Shown here: piece after piece, positions 1 through 6,382 of the stretch
Numbering within the stretch: position 1 is the stretch's first letter
Layout of the letters: each line of letters opens with the position of its first letter
Assembly (NCBI GenBank): GCA_900553545.1
Contig: USDP01000087.1
Coordinates: forward strand, 1-6,649
Reading direction: 5' to 3'
Length of the DNA: 6,649 bases
Source: an uncultured Eubacteriales bacterium
Lineage (GTDB): Bacteria; Bacillota; Clostridia; Oscillospirales; Oscillospiraceae
Notes under the pieces: generated by a model
Databases searched by the model: none
Told to the model about the DNA's origin: nothing
Seen by the model: the letters and a program-made list of their open reading frames with translations, nothing else
Position numbers and translations under genes: made by a program

Positions 1-1344
1 TTCGGCATTTACAACAAGGACAGCGGCCACATTTATCTCGAGGGCCGCGAGGTCAACTTCAACAGCAGCAAGGAGGCGCTGATGAACGGCGTCGCCATGG
101 TGCATCAGGAACTCAATCAGGCGCTCAAACGGACGGTCATGGACAACCTCTGGCTCGGGCGGTATCCGAAGATCGCGGGCTTTATCGTCGACGAGGCGAA
201 GATGCTCCGCGATACAAAAGCGATTTTTGAAGAGCTTGGCATCGACGTCGACCCGAAGCGGATCATGAGCACGATGCCCGTTTCCCAGAGACAGATGGTG
301 GAGATCGCCAAGGCTGTCTCGTATCACTCGAAAGTCATTGTATTTGATGAGCCTACGTCCTCGCTGACCGAGGAAGAGGTCGAGCATCTGTTCAAGATCA
401 TCAACATGCTGCGCGACCGCGGCATGGGTATCATCTACATTTCTCATAAAATGGCGGAGATCAAGCGGATCTCCGACGAGATCACCGTCATGCGCGACGG
501 CCAGCACGTGGCGACAAAGCCCGCAAGCGAGCTGGAAATGAGCGACATCATCCGGCTGATGGTCGGCCGGGAGCTTGGCAACCAGTTCCCACCGAAGACG
601 AACAAGCCCGGCGATGTCTTCCTTGAGGTCGAGCATCTGACGGGCCAGTACAACAACCTCCGCGACGTCTCCTTTACGGCGCGGCGCGGCGAGATCGTCG
701 GTCTCGCGGGACTGGACGGCAGCGGCCGTACCGAGACGCTGGAGACGATGTTCGGCGTGGCGACGCGTAAGGACGGCGTCATCAAGCTGGACGGCAAGGT
801 CTGCAAAAACCAGACGCCGCGGCAGTCGATCAAGAACCACTTCGCGCTGCTCACCGAAGAGCGCCGCGCGACCGGCATTTTCGGCATCCTGAACATCCGC
901 GAAAACACCGTCATCTCCAGCCTTGGCAAGCACAAGAAGCTCGGCTTCGTGCTGAGCGACAAGTCGATGAAGAAGGACACGCAGTGGTCCATCGACGCGA
1001 TGCACACCAAGACCCCCTCGCAGGAGACCAAGATCCGCAGCCTGTCCGGCGGCAACCAGCAGAAGGTCATCATCGGCCGCTGGCTGCTGACCGATCCGGA
1101 CGTGCTGCTGCTCGACGAGCCAACGCGCGGCATCGACGTCGGCGCGAAGTATGAGATCTACCAGCTGATCCTCGATCTGGCCAACAAGGGCAAGACCGTT
1201 TTGATGGTTTCGTCTGAAATGCCCGAGCTGCTCGGCGTGTGCGACCGGATTCTCGTCATGTCCGGCGGACGGCTCGCCGGCGAGGTGGATGCAAAAACAA
1301 CGACGCAGGAAGACATCATGCGTCTGGCGGCAAAGTATGTTTAA
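1..1344 (+). CDS. mglA: Galactose/methyl-galactoside ABC importer ATPase MglA, 5'-truncated by the window edge
   Basis: This is the cytoplasmic ATPase of a CUT2-family sugar importer, with two nucleotide-binding domains (NBDs) in one chain. The frame is open from base 1 and the visible 447 residues begin at FGIYNKDSG. E. coli MglA is about 506 residues, so roughly 60 are missing, including the first Walker A; the ATG at 82 is internal. In visible-residue numbering, NBD1 shows a degenerate signature (PVSQRQ), Walker B with FDEPTSSL (Asp116) and the H-loop His149. NBD2 shows a Lys-less Walker A, GLDGSGRT (237-244), the motif TEERRATGIF, an intact LSGGNQQ (348-354), Walker B LLLDEPTRGIDVG (Asp372), and SSEMPEL where an H-loop His would be. 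This asymmetry is usual in the family: one competent ATP site would form from NBD1 Walker A and NBD2 LSGGNQQ. Wording close to E. coli MglA (SSEMPELLG, KVIIGRWLL) supports MglA over RbsA or XylG. Substrate is inferred from similarity and the gal genes downstream. Confidence 0.95.
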   Translation, partial: FGIYNKDSGHIYLEGREVNFNSSKEALMNGVAMVHQELNQALKRTVMDNLWLGRYPKIAGFIVDEAKMLRDTKAIFEELGIDVDPKRIMSTMPVSQRQMVEIAKAVSYHSKVIVFDEPTSSLTEEEVEHLFKIINMLRDRGMGIIYISHKMAEIKRISDEITVMRDGQHVATKPASELEMSDIIRLMVGRELGNQFPPKTNKPGDVFLEVEHLTGQYNNLRDVSFTARRGEIVGLAGLDGSGRTETLETMFGVATRKDGVIKLDGKVCKNQTPRQSIKNHFALLTEERRATGIFGILNIRENTVISSLGKHKKLGFVLSDKSMKKDTQWSIDAMHTKTPSQETKIRSLSGGNQQKVIIGRWLLTDPDVLLLDEPTRGIDVGAKYEIYQLILDLANKGKTVLMVSSEMPELLGVCDRILVMSGGRLAGEVDAKTTTQEDIMRLAAKYV

Positions 1345-1356
1345 GGAGGCAGCGGT

Positions 1357-2451
1357 ATGGCAAAGACCAATCAGCTTCAACGGAAAAGAGAAGAATATCA
1401 GAAACTTGACAAGCGCGATCGCCGACGCTATTGGACGGACGGCATCCTGAACAATGCGCTCTACATCCTCATGTTCATCTTCATCGTCTACACGGCGATC
1501 AAGAACAAGAACTTCCTGTCCGCGGGCTCCATCGCGAACATCATCTCCCTCGTGGCCGCGTCGCTGCCGATGGCGCTCGGCATCGCGGGCTGTATCGTCC
1601 TGACCGGTACCGACCTGTCGGGCGGCCGTGTCGTCGGTCTGACGGCGGCTGTCGCGGGCGCGCTGCTGCAGGACCGGACGATCTCCCGCAAGCTGTTCAG
1701 CAGCCTGCCCGAGATCACCACGGGCTGGATCATTCTGACGGTGCTGGCCGTCGTGGTGATCGGCGCGATCATCGGCCTCGTCAACGGCTTCTTCGTGGCA
1801 AAATTCAGCCTGCATCCCTTCATCGTCACGCTGGCGACGCAGCTGATCACCTACGGCCTGATCCTCATCTTCTTCATGCTCAACGGCAACAACGGCCAGC
1901 CTGTTTCCGGCCTGTCGCAGGAGTATAAAAACGTCGTCTCCGCGCCGCTGTTCCAGTTTACGACCAGTAAGGGCGCGACGATCTCCATCCCGATGTACGT
2001 GCTCTACGCGGTGCTCTTTGTGATCCTGATGTGGTTCATCTGGAACAAGACTGCGTTCGGCAAGAACATGTTCGCTGTCGGCTCCAACGCGGACGCGGCG
2101 AAGGTCTCCGGCGTCAACGTCTTCTGGACGACCGTCATGGTTCATACCCTCGCGGGTGCGATGTACGGCGTGACCGGCTTCATCGAGGGCGCGCGCATCA
2201 GCTCCATCACGCAGGGCGCGGGACTCAACTATGAGTGCGACGCGATTGCGGCGTGCGTCATCGGCGGCGTTTCGTTCGTTGGCGGCACCGGTAAGGTCAG
2301 CGGCATCGTGCTCGGCGTGTTCGTGCTGCGTATCATCTTCGTGGCGCTGTCCATGCTCGGCATTGACCCGTCCATGCAGTACATCATCAAGGGCGGCATC
2401 ATCCTTGCGGCTTGCTCGCTGGATATGCGGAAGTATCTTGCCAAGAAATAA
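1357..2451 (+). CDS. mglC: Galactose/methyl-galactoside ABC importer permease MglC
   Basis: This is the integral membrane permease that pairs with MglA, in the BPD_transp_2 (CUT2 permease) family. It has 364 residues; E. coli MglC has 336, and the excess is a charged N-terminal stretch (about residues 1-28, rich in K, R and E). Hydrophobic segments are visible at about 31-48, 58-83, 93-105, 123-147, 154-175, 211-229, 256-275, 296-310, 314-334 and 342-355. Family motifs include GTDLSGGRVVGL (84-95), the cytoplasmic loop WNKTAFGKNMFAVGSNADA (229-247) followed by AKVSGVNV, and DAIAACVIGGVSFVGG (295-310). These resemble E. coli MglC (GTDLSAGRQVGL, WNKTRFGKN, DAIAACVVGGVSFSGG). The start is fixed by AAGGAGG at 1343-1349, 7 nt before the ATG and overlapping the mglA stop codon, so the two genes are surely one transcript. 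The binding protein is not in the window. RbsC or XylH is less likely. Confidence 0.95.
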   Translation: MAKTNQLQRKREEYQKLDKRDRRRYWTDGILNNALYILMFIFIVYTAIKNKNFLSAGSIANIISLVAASLPMALGIAGCIVLTGTDLSGGRVVGLTAAVAGALLQDRTISRKLFSSLPEITTGWIILTVLAVVVIGAIIGLVNGFFVAKFSLHPFIVTLATQLITYGLILIFFMLNGNNGQPVSGLSQEYKNVVSAPLFQFTTSKGATISIPMYVLYAVLFVILMWFIWNKTAFGKNMFAVGSNADAAKVSGVNVFWTTVMVHTLAGAMYGVTGFIEGARISSITQGAGLNYECDAIAACVIGGVSFVGGTGKVSGIVLGVFVLRIIFVALSMLGIDPSMQYIIKGGIILAACSLDMRKYLAKK

Positions 2452-2463
2452 GTATCCACCCTT

Positions 2464-2496
2464 TAGCGGCAGATGGAAGCCATCTGCCGCTATTTT
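2464..2496 (+). terminator. Hairpin terminator or attenuator between mglC and galE
   Basis: A perfect 13-bp stem (2464-2476 with 2480-2492) closes on a 3-nt loop, AAG, and is followed by only four T residues (2493-2496). It lies 12 nt after the mglC stop and ends 25 nt before the galE ATG. The short T-run suggests partial termination, or a barrier that protects the mgl mRNA 3' end. There is too little room after it for a promoter before galE, so galETK probably depends on read-through or on a promoter inside mglC. The hairpin is seen in the sequence; its role is inferred. Confidence 0.75.
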
Positions 2497-2502
2497 GGAG
2501 AA

Positions 2503-2508
2503 AAGAGG
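2503..2508 (+). promoter_or_regulatory. Ribosome binding site that sets the galE start
   Basis: AAGAGG lies 9 nt before the ATG at 2518. It rules against the in-frame ATG at 2473, which sits inside the hairpin stem and would add 15 residues ahead of the nucleotide-binding fold that normally opens the protein. Confidence 0.7.
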
Positions 2509-2517
2509 TTCCATTTT

Positions 2518-3510
2518 ATGAAAACGATTCTGGTATTGGGCGGTGCCGGCTACATCGGCAGCCACACCGTATATGAACTCATTGACAATGGTTACGACGT
2601 TGTCGTGGCGGACAATCTGGAAACCGGCTTCCGCAAGGCGGTGCATCCCAAGGCGCGGTTCTATCAGGGCGACATCCGCAATAAAGAGTTCTGCGATCAC
2701 GTGTTCTCGTCTGAGAAAATTGACGCGGTCATCCACTTTGCCGCGAACTCCCAGGTCGGCGAGAGCATGGTGAACCCGCTGAAGTACTATGACAACAACC
2801 TCGGCGGCACGCGGACGATGCTCCAGAGCATGATTGAACATGGTGTCAAGTACATCGTCTTTTCCTCCACCGCCGCGACCTACGGCGAACCCGAACGTGT
2901 GCCGATCCTCGAGACCGACCCCACGCACCCGACGAACTGCTATGGCGAGACGAAGCTCTCGATGGAGCGGATGTTCTACTGGGCTTCCGTTGCGCACGGC
3001 ATCCGCTTTGTCGCCCTGCGGTACTTTAACGCCTGCGGCGCGCACATGAGCGGCAAGATCGGCGAGGCGCACAATCCCGAAACGCACCTCATCCCCATCG
3101 TTCTGCAAGTCCCGAACGGGCAGCGCGACCATGTGTCCATCTTTGGCGACGACTACCCCACGCGCGACGGCACCTGCGTCCGCGACTATATCCACGTCAC
3201 TGACCTTGCCTCCGCGCACATCTTAGCTGCCGAATACCTGATGAACGGTGGCGAAAATAACGTCTTCAACCTCGGCAATGGCGTCGGCTTTACGGTCAAG
3301 GAGATCATCGACACGGCGGAGAAGGTCGTCGGTAAGCCCATCCAGTGCGAGATGGCGGCGCGCCGCGCCGGCGACCCGGCGCAGCTAGTGGCATCGAGCG
3401 AAAAGGCGAAAACGGTGCTCGACTGGAAGCCGAAGTATGACGATATTGAAACGATCATCGGTTACGCGTGGAACTGGCACAGGGAGCATCCGCATGGCTA
3501 TGAAGATTGA
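2518..3510 (+). CDS. galE: UDP-glucose 4-epimerase GalE
   Basis: GalE interconverts UDP-galactose and UDP-glucose with bound NAD in the cytoplasm, regenerating the UDP-glucose that GalT uses. The protein has 330 residues, normal for Gram-positive GalE. It is an extended short-chain dehydrogenase: the NAD-binding GGAGYIG (8-14) opens it, with FAANSQVGES (74-83), FSSTAATYGEP (115-125) and the catalytic YGETK pair Tyr142/Lys146. Thr118 sits where E. coli has Ser124. The substrate-domain blocks HNPETHLIPIVLQV, FGDDYPTRDGTCVRDYIHV and RRAGDPAQLVASSEKA are typical. Leu290 aligns with E. coli Tyr299, a gate residue for UDP-GlcNAc use, so activity on N-acetylated sugars cannot be excluded. The gene overlaps galT by 17 nt. 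A hairpin just upstream, with no visible promoter of its own, suggests expression by read-through from the mgl genes. Confidence 0.96.
   Translation: MKTILVLGGAGYIGSHTVYELIDNGYDVVVADNLETGFRKAVHPKARFYQGDIRNKEFCDHVFSSEKIDAVIHFAANSQVGESMVNPLKYYDNNLGGTRTMLQSMIEHGVKYIVFSSTAATYGEPERVPILETDPTHPTNCYGETKLSMERMFYWASVAHGIRFVALRYFNACGAHMSGKIGEAHNPETHLIPIVLQVPNGQRDHVSIFGDDYPTRDGTCVRDYIHVTDLASAHILAAEYLMNGGENNVFNLGNGVGFTVKEIIDTAEKVVGKPIQCEMAARRAGDPAQLVASSEKAKTVLDWKPKYDDIETIIGYAWNWHREHPHGYED
3481..3486 (+). promoter_or_regulatory. Ribosome binding site that sets the galT start
   Basis: AGGGAG lies inside the galE 3' end, 7 nt before the ATG at 3494. A second in-frame ATG at 3500 would be 13 nt away, and the longer open frame back to 3437 has no reason to be used, so 3494 is preferred. 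Confidence 0.6.
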
Positions 3511-5002
3511 GACGGTCTGGGCGGCGCTCGATTCGCTGCTCGACTATGCAAAAGACTGTGAACTCCTGCATCCACTGGACGAGACGTTCGCGCGGAACAG
3601 CCTGCTTGCAGAACTGAAACTGGAAAGCTATGAAAAGCAGACAGAACGCCATAGTTTTCCGGAATGTCTGAACCTTTTGCGCGACTACACAGTGGAGAAC
3701 AGCTTCATCAACGACACCATTGCTGAACGCGATCTGTTTGACACAAAAATTATGGGCTGCCTGACGCCGCGGCCGTCGGAGGTCGTGCGGAAGTTCTGGT
3801 CGCTCTACGCAGAGTCCCCGAAAGCGGCGACGGATTATTTCTATAAGCTCAGTCAGGACTGCAACTACATCCGCCGCGACCGCATTGCAAAGGACGAGCA
3901 CTGGGTTTCCGACACGAAGTACGGCGAGTTGGAAATTTCCATCAACCTCTCCAAGCCCGAAAAAGACCCGCGCGATATCGCGGCGGCGAAGCTGAAAAAG
4001 GCGTCTGGATACCCGAAGTGCCTGCTCTGCGTCGAAAACGTCGGTTATGCGGGCACGATCTCGCACCCGGCGCGGCAGAATTTGCGCGTGATGCCCGTGA
4101 CCGTGAACGGTCAGCCGTGGGGGTTTCAGTATTCGCCCTACGTCTATTACAATGAACACGCGATCGTGATGAACACCGAGCACACGCCGATGGTCATCGA
4201 CCGCTCGGCGTTCGACAAGCTGTTCAGCTTTGTCGAGCAGTTCCCGCACTACTTCCTCGGCAGCAATGCCGACTTGCCCATCGTAGGCGGCAGCATTCTC
4301 GCGCACGAGCATTTTCAGGGCGGACACCATACGTTCCCGATGGAGAAGGCAGAAAAGGAATTCGGCTTTGACGTTCCGGGTTTTGAGGATGTGGACTGCT
4401 GCGTCGTGAAATATCCGATGACGGTGCTGCGCCTGAACTCGGAAAACAAAAACCAGCTCTGCGAGCTGGCGGGCAAAATTCTCTCCAAGTGGCGCGGCTA
4501 TTCTGACCCCGACGCGATGATCTTTGCGGAAACCGACGGTGAGCCGCACAACACGATCACGCCGATTGCCAGAATGAGAAATGGCAAGTATGAATTGGAT
4601 TTGGTCTTGCGAAACAACCTGACCACGAAAGAGCATCCGATGGGCCTCTATCATCCGCATGAGGGGCTGCACCACATCAAGAAGGAGAACATCGGTCTGA
4701 TCGAGGTCATGGGTCTGGCAATCCTGCCGGGACGGCTGAAAAAAGAGATGGCAGACCTCAAAACTGCGCTTTTGAACGGTGAAAACCTACGCGAAAATGA
4801 AGAACTCGCCAAGCACGCGGATTGGGCGGAAGAATTCATGAGCAGACATCCGGAGTTTAACGCCAACAACGCCGAGGACATCATCAAGGATGAGATCGGA
4901 CAGGTATTTGCCAAAGTCCTTGAGTGCGCGGGCGTCTACAAATGCACAGAGGAAGGAAGAAATCACCTCAAAAAGTTCCTGACGGAGGTTCAGAATGGAT
5001 AA
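3494..5002 (+). CDS. galT: Galactose-1-phosphate uridylyltransferase, class II GalT
   Basis: GalT transfers UMP from UDP-glucose to galactose-1-phosphate, giving UDP-galactose and glucose-1-phosphate, the middle step of the Leloir pathway in the cytoplasm. The 502-residue length fits the class II family of Firmicutes (B. subtilis GalT is about 510) and not the class I enzymes of about 350 residues. The class II signature DLPIVGGSILAHEHFQGG is complete at residues 260-277. It holds the HxH pair His271/His273, of which the second is the likely uridylylated nucleophile by analogy with HPH in class I, followed by Gln275. Other family-like blocks are YPKCLLCVENVGYAG, QYSPYVYYNEHAIV and YHPHEGLHHIKKENIG. 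It begins within galE (17-nt overlap) and ends within galK (8-nt overlap), which suggests translational coupling and balanced synthesis. I see no frameshift or missing motif. Confidence 0.96.
   Translation: MAMKIETVWAALDSLLDYAKDCELLHPLDETFARNSLLAELKLESYEKQTERHSFPECLNLLRDYTVENSFINDTIAERDLFDTKIMGCLTPRPSEVVRKFWSLYAESPKAATDYFYKLSQDCNYIRRDRIAKDEHWVSDTKYGELEISINLSKPEKDPRDIAAAKLKKASGYPKCLLCVENVGYAGTISHPARQNLRVMPVTVNGQPWGFQYSPYVYYNEHAIVMNTEHTPMVIDRSAFDKLFSFVEQFPHYFLGSNADLPIVGGSILAHEHFQGGHHTFPMEKAEKEFGFDVPGFEDVDCCVVKYPMTVLRLNSENKNQLCELAGKILSKWRGYSDPDAMIFAETDGEPHNTITPIARMRNGKYELDLVLRNNLTTKEHPMGLYHPHEGLHHIKKENIGLIEVMGLAILPGRLKKEMADLKTALLNGENLRENEELAKHADWAEEFMSRHPEFNANNAEDIIKDEIGQVFAKVLECAGVYKCTEEGRNHLKKFLTEVQNG
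4984..4988 (+). promoter_or_regulatory. Ribosome binding site that sets the galK start
   Basis: GGAGG lies 6 nt before the ATG at 4995, inside the end of galT. An in-frame TGA at 4980-4982 rules out any longer galK N-terminus, so the short start is forced. Confidence 0.8.
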
Positions 5003-6107
5003 GGTTTATCATTTTTCCGCGCCGGGGCGCACGGAGATCGGCGGCAACCACACCGACCATCAGCACGGCTGCGTGATCGCGGCGGCGGTCGATATGGAGA
5101 CGATGGCGGAGGTGACGCTAAACGGCACGAATGTTATCCGCGTCGATTCTGAGGGATATAGGCCGGTTGAGATTGACCTTGGCGACCTGAACGCAAAGGA
5201 ATCTGAAAGGAATACGACTGCGGCGCTGATTCGCGGCGTGGCGGCGGCGTTCGCCCAGCGCGGCTACAAGCTCGCGGGCTTTGATGCGAAGGTCAAGTCC
5301 ACGGTGCTGCCCGGCTCGGGGCTTTCCAGCTCGGCAGCGTTTGAGGTGCTGATTGGCAGAATCCTGAACGGTCTATTCGCAAACAATGCGGTTTCCGCCA
5401 TTGAAATTGCGCAGATCGGGCAGTACGCGGAAAACGTGTACTACGGCAAGCCTTCGGGGCTGATGGATCAGATGGCGTCGAGCGTCGGCGGTCTGGTGTT
5501 CATCGACTTCCATGACCCGAAAACGCCGGTCGTGGAGAAGGTTGATTACGACTTCGCACACTCTGGCTATACGCTTTGCACCATCGACGCCGGTGCGGAT
5601 CATGCCGACCTGACGGACGAATACGCGGCGATTCCAGCAGAAATGAAACAGGTCGCGAGGTTCTTTGGCAAGGAAGTTTTGCGCGAAGTGGATGAAAAGG
5701 AATTCTACAAAGAAATCGCCGAACTCCGCAAGGAAACCGGCGACCGCGCGGTGCTGCGCGCCATCCACTTTTTCAACGAAAACAAGCGCGTCCAGCTTCA
5801 GGTACGGGCGCTGAAGAACGACAATTTTGACGCGTTTTTGCACTATGTCAATGAGTCCGGACTCGCATCTTGGACGCTGCTGCAAAACGTGACCCCGGCG
5901 GGCTACGTCGAGAAGCAGGACATGGCCTTCACCATTGCCCTCTGCCAGCAGCTGCTCGGCGGCGAGGGGGCCGTCCGCATCCACGGCGGCGGCTTCGCAG
6001 GAACGGCACTGGCGTTCGTCCCGAATGAGAAGTTCGACAGCTTCAAGACCGCCATCGAAGCTGCCCTCGGCACGGGCCATTGCCATCCGCTCAAGATTAT
6101 GGGCTGA
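4995..6107 (+). CDS. galK: Galactokinase GalK, clostridial variant with altered sugar-binding signature
   Basis: GalK phosphorylates galactose at C1 with ATP, the entry step of the Leloir pathway. The 370-residue protein is a GHMP kinase with the motifs in order. APGRTEIGGNHTDHQHG (9-25) is the galactokinase signature region, PGSGLSSSAA (106-115) the phosphate-binding loop, GLMDQ holds the likely catalytic Asp158, and RIHGGGFAG (328-336) is the third GHMP motif. Compared with the usual APGRVNLIGEHTDY, the Asn and Glu positions are exchanged (Glu14, Asn18), while Arg12, His19 and Asp21 are kept. The N-terminus is about 17 residues shorter than in E. coli GalK, and the upstream TGA shows this is genuine. 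The operon context makes galactokinase by far the best call. A related GHMP sugar kinase acting on another hexose or a derivative is a remote alternative. It is the last gene before the operon terminator. Confidence 0.92.
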   Translation: MDKVYHFSAPGRTEIGGNHTDHQHGCVIAAAVDMETMAEVTLNGTNVIRVDSEGYRPVEIDLGDLNAKESERNTTAALIRGVAAAFAQRGYKLAGFDAKVKSTVLPGSGLSSSAAFEVLIGRILNGLFANNAVSAIEIAQIGQYAENVYYGKPSGLMDQMASSVGGLVFIDFHDPKTPVVEKVDYDFAHSGYTLCTIDAGADHADLTDEYAAIPAEMKQVARFFGKEVLREVDEKEFYKEIAELRKETGDRAVLRAIHFFNENKRVQLQVRALKNDNFDAFLHYVNESGLASWTLLQNVTPAGYVEKQDMAFTIALCQQLLGGEGAVRIHGGGFAGTALAFVPNEKFDSFKTAIEAALGTGHCHPLKIMG

Positions 6108-6130
6108 GGCGGCGGAATAAAAAATTGTAC

Positions 6131-6209
6131 AAAAAAGAATTTTCCGGCAGAAGTCCAGGGGACTGCTGCCGGAAAACTCTTTTCTGCGGGAAACGACGAT
6201 CCAACGCAT
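6131..6209 (-). ncRNA. Candidate small RNA of about 80 nt, antisense-facing to the operon end
   Basis: A strong minus-strand promoter (6216-6244) would start transcription near 6209. The operon's terminator hairpin, read on the minus strand and followed by a T-run at 6136-6131, would end the transcript. The product would be a free 5' segment of about 25 nt followed by the terminator stem. No ribosome binding site or protein-like frame fits inside. The elements are seen; the RNA is inferred, and I recognise no known RNA family. Confidence 0.35.
6133..6183. terminator. Long hairpin terminator of the mgl-gal operon, probably bidirectional
   Basis: It begins 25 nt after the galK stop. The arms are AAAAGA (6133-6138) with TCTTTT (6178-6183), TTTTCCGGCAG (6140-6150) with CTGCCGGAAAA (6166-6176), and AGTCC (6152-6156) with GGACT (6160-6164). 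The loop is AGG, and there are single mismatches at 6139/6177 and 6151/6165. T-rich sequence closes it on both strands (TCTTTT on plus; six T opposite 6131-6136 on minus), so it could stop transcription from either side. Confidence 0.88.
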
Positions 6210-6215
6210 GTCTCT

Positions 6216-6244
6216 ATCATAGTAGAGCAGGGCGATTCTGTCAA
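6216..6244 (-). promoter_or_regulatory. Near-consensus sigma-A promoter pointing left
   Basis: On the minus strand TTGACA (6244-6239) and TATGAT (6221-6216) are separated by exactly 17 nt, matching the housekeeping consensus at 11 of 12 positions. The predicted start is about 6209, an A. It faces the galK 3' end and the operon terminator with no gene between, which is unusual placement. No extended -10 TG is present. Confidence 0.6.
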
Positions 6245-6254
6245 CGGAAGCCTT

Positions 6255-6271
6255 TCGACAAGAATCGACAA
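6255..6271. repeat. Direct repeat TCGACAA with 10-bp period, possible activator or repressor site
   Basis: Two identical 7-bp copies, TCGACAA (6255-6261 and 6265-6271), are separated by GAA, so they recur once per helical turn on the same DNA face. Read with the minus-strand promoter they lie about 46-62 bp upstream of its predicted start. That is a common place for a regulator that binds as a tandem dimer. Function is inferred. Confidence 0.4.
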
Positions 6272-6283
6272 CACGTCTGTGAA

Positions 6284-6308
6284 GGATGCAACTGATTTGC
6301 AGGAATCC
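6284..6308. repeat. Small interrupted inverted repeat
   Basis: TGCAA (6287-6291) and TTGCA (6297-6301) flank CTGAT. An outer GGA (6284-6286) can pair with TCC (6306-6308) if GGAA is bulged. It could be an operator or a weak RNA hairpin, and it could be chance. Confidence 0.25.
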
Positions 6309-6323
6309 GAGCGTTGGGCCTTC

Positions 6324-6346
6324 GGGCGACCAATGGTCGTCCCTAC
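6324..6346. repeat. Dispersed-type palindromic repeat, unit 1
   Basis: GGGCGACC (6324-6331) pairs with GGTCGTCC (6335-6342) through eight pairs, one of them G-U, around the loop AAT. The unit ends in CCCTAC. Read on the minus strand it begins GTAGGG, like the two units that follow. Upstream, GCC-TTCG-GGC (6318-6327) could form an alternative small stem. Confidence 0.6.
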
Positions 6347-6382
6347 GATGGCCATTTCGGCGCGGTGCAAAATTACAGAAGC

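Noticed and set aside
82..1344. ATG at 82 as the true mglA start
   Set aside because: The same frame is open and family-like back to base 1 (FGIYNKDSG), and the first Walker A is still missing, so the gene starts left of the window.
2429..2470. Promoter for galE around TTGCCA near the mglC end
   Set aside because: The only -10 candidate at proper spacing, CTTTAG, is a poor match.
2473..2517. Upstream in-frame ATG for galE at 2473
   Set aside because: It lies inside the hairpin stem, has no ribosome site, and would add residues ahead of the usual N-terminal nucleotide-binding fold.
3455..4675. 406-residue minus-strand open frame opposite galT
   Set aside because: It is rich in Arg, His and Val with no domain pattern. 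It is the antisense shadow of a GC-rich real gene.
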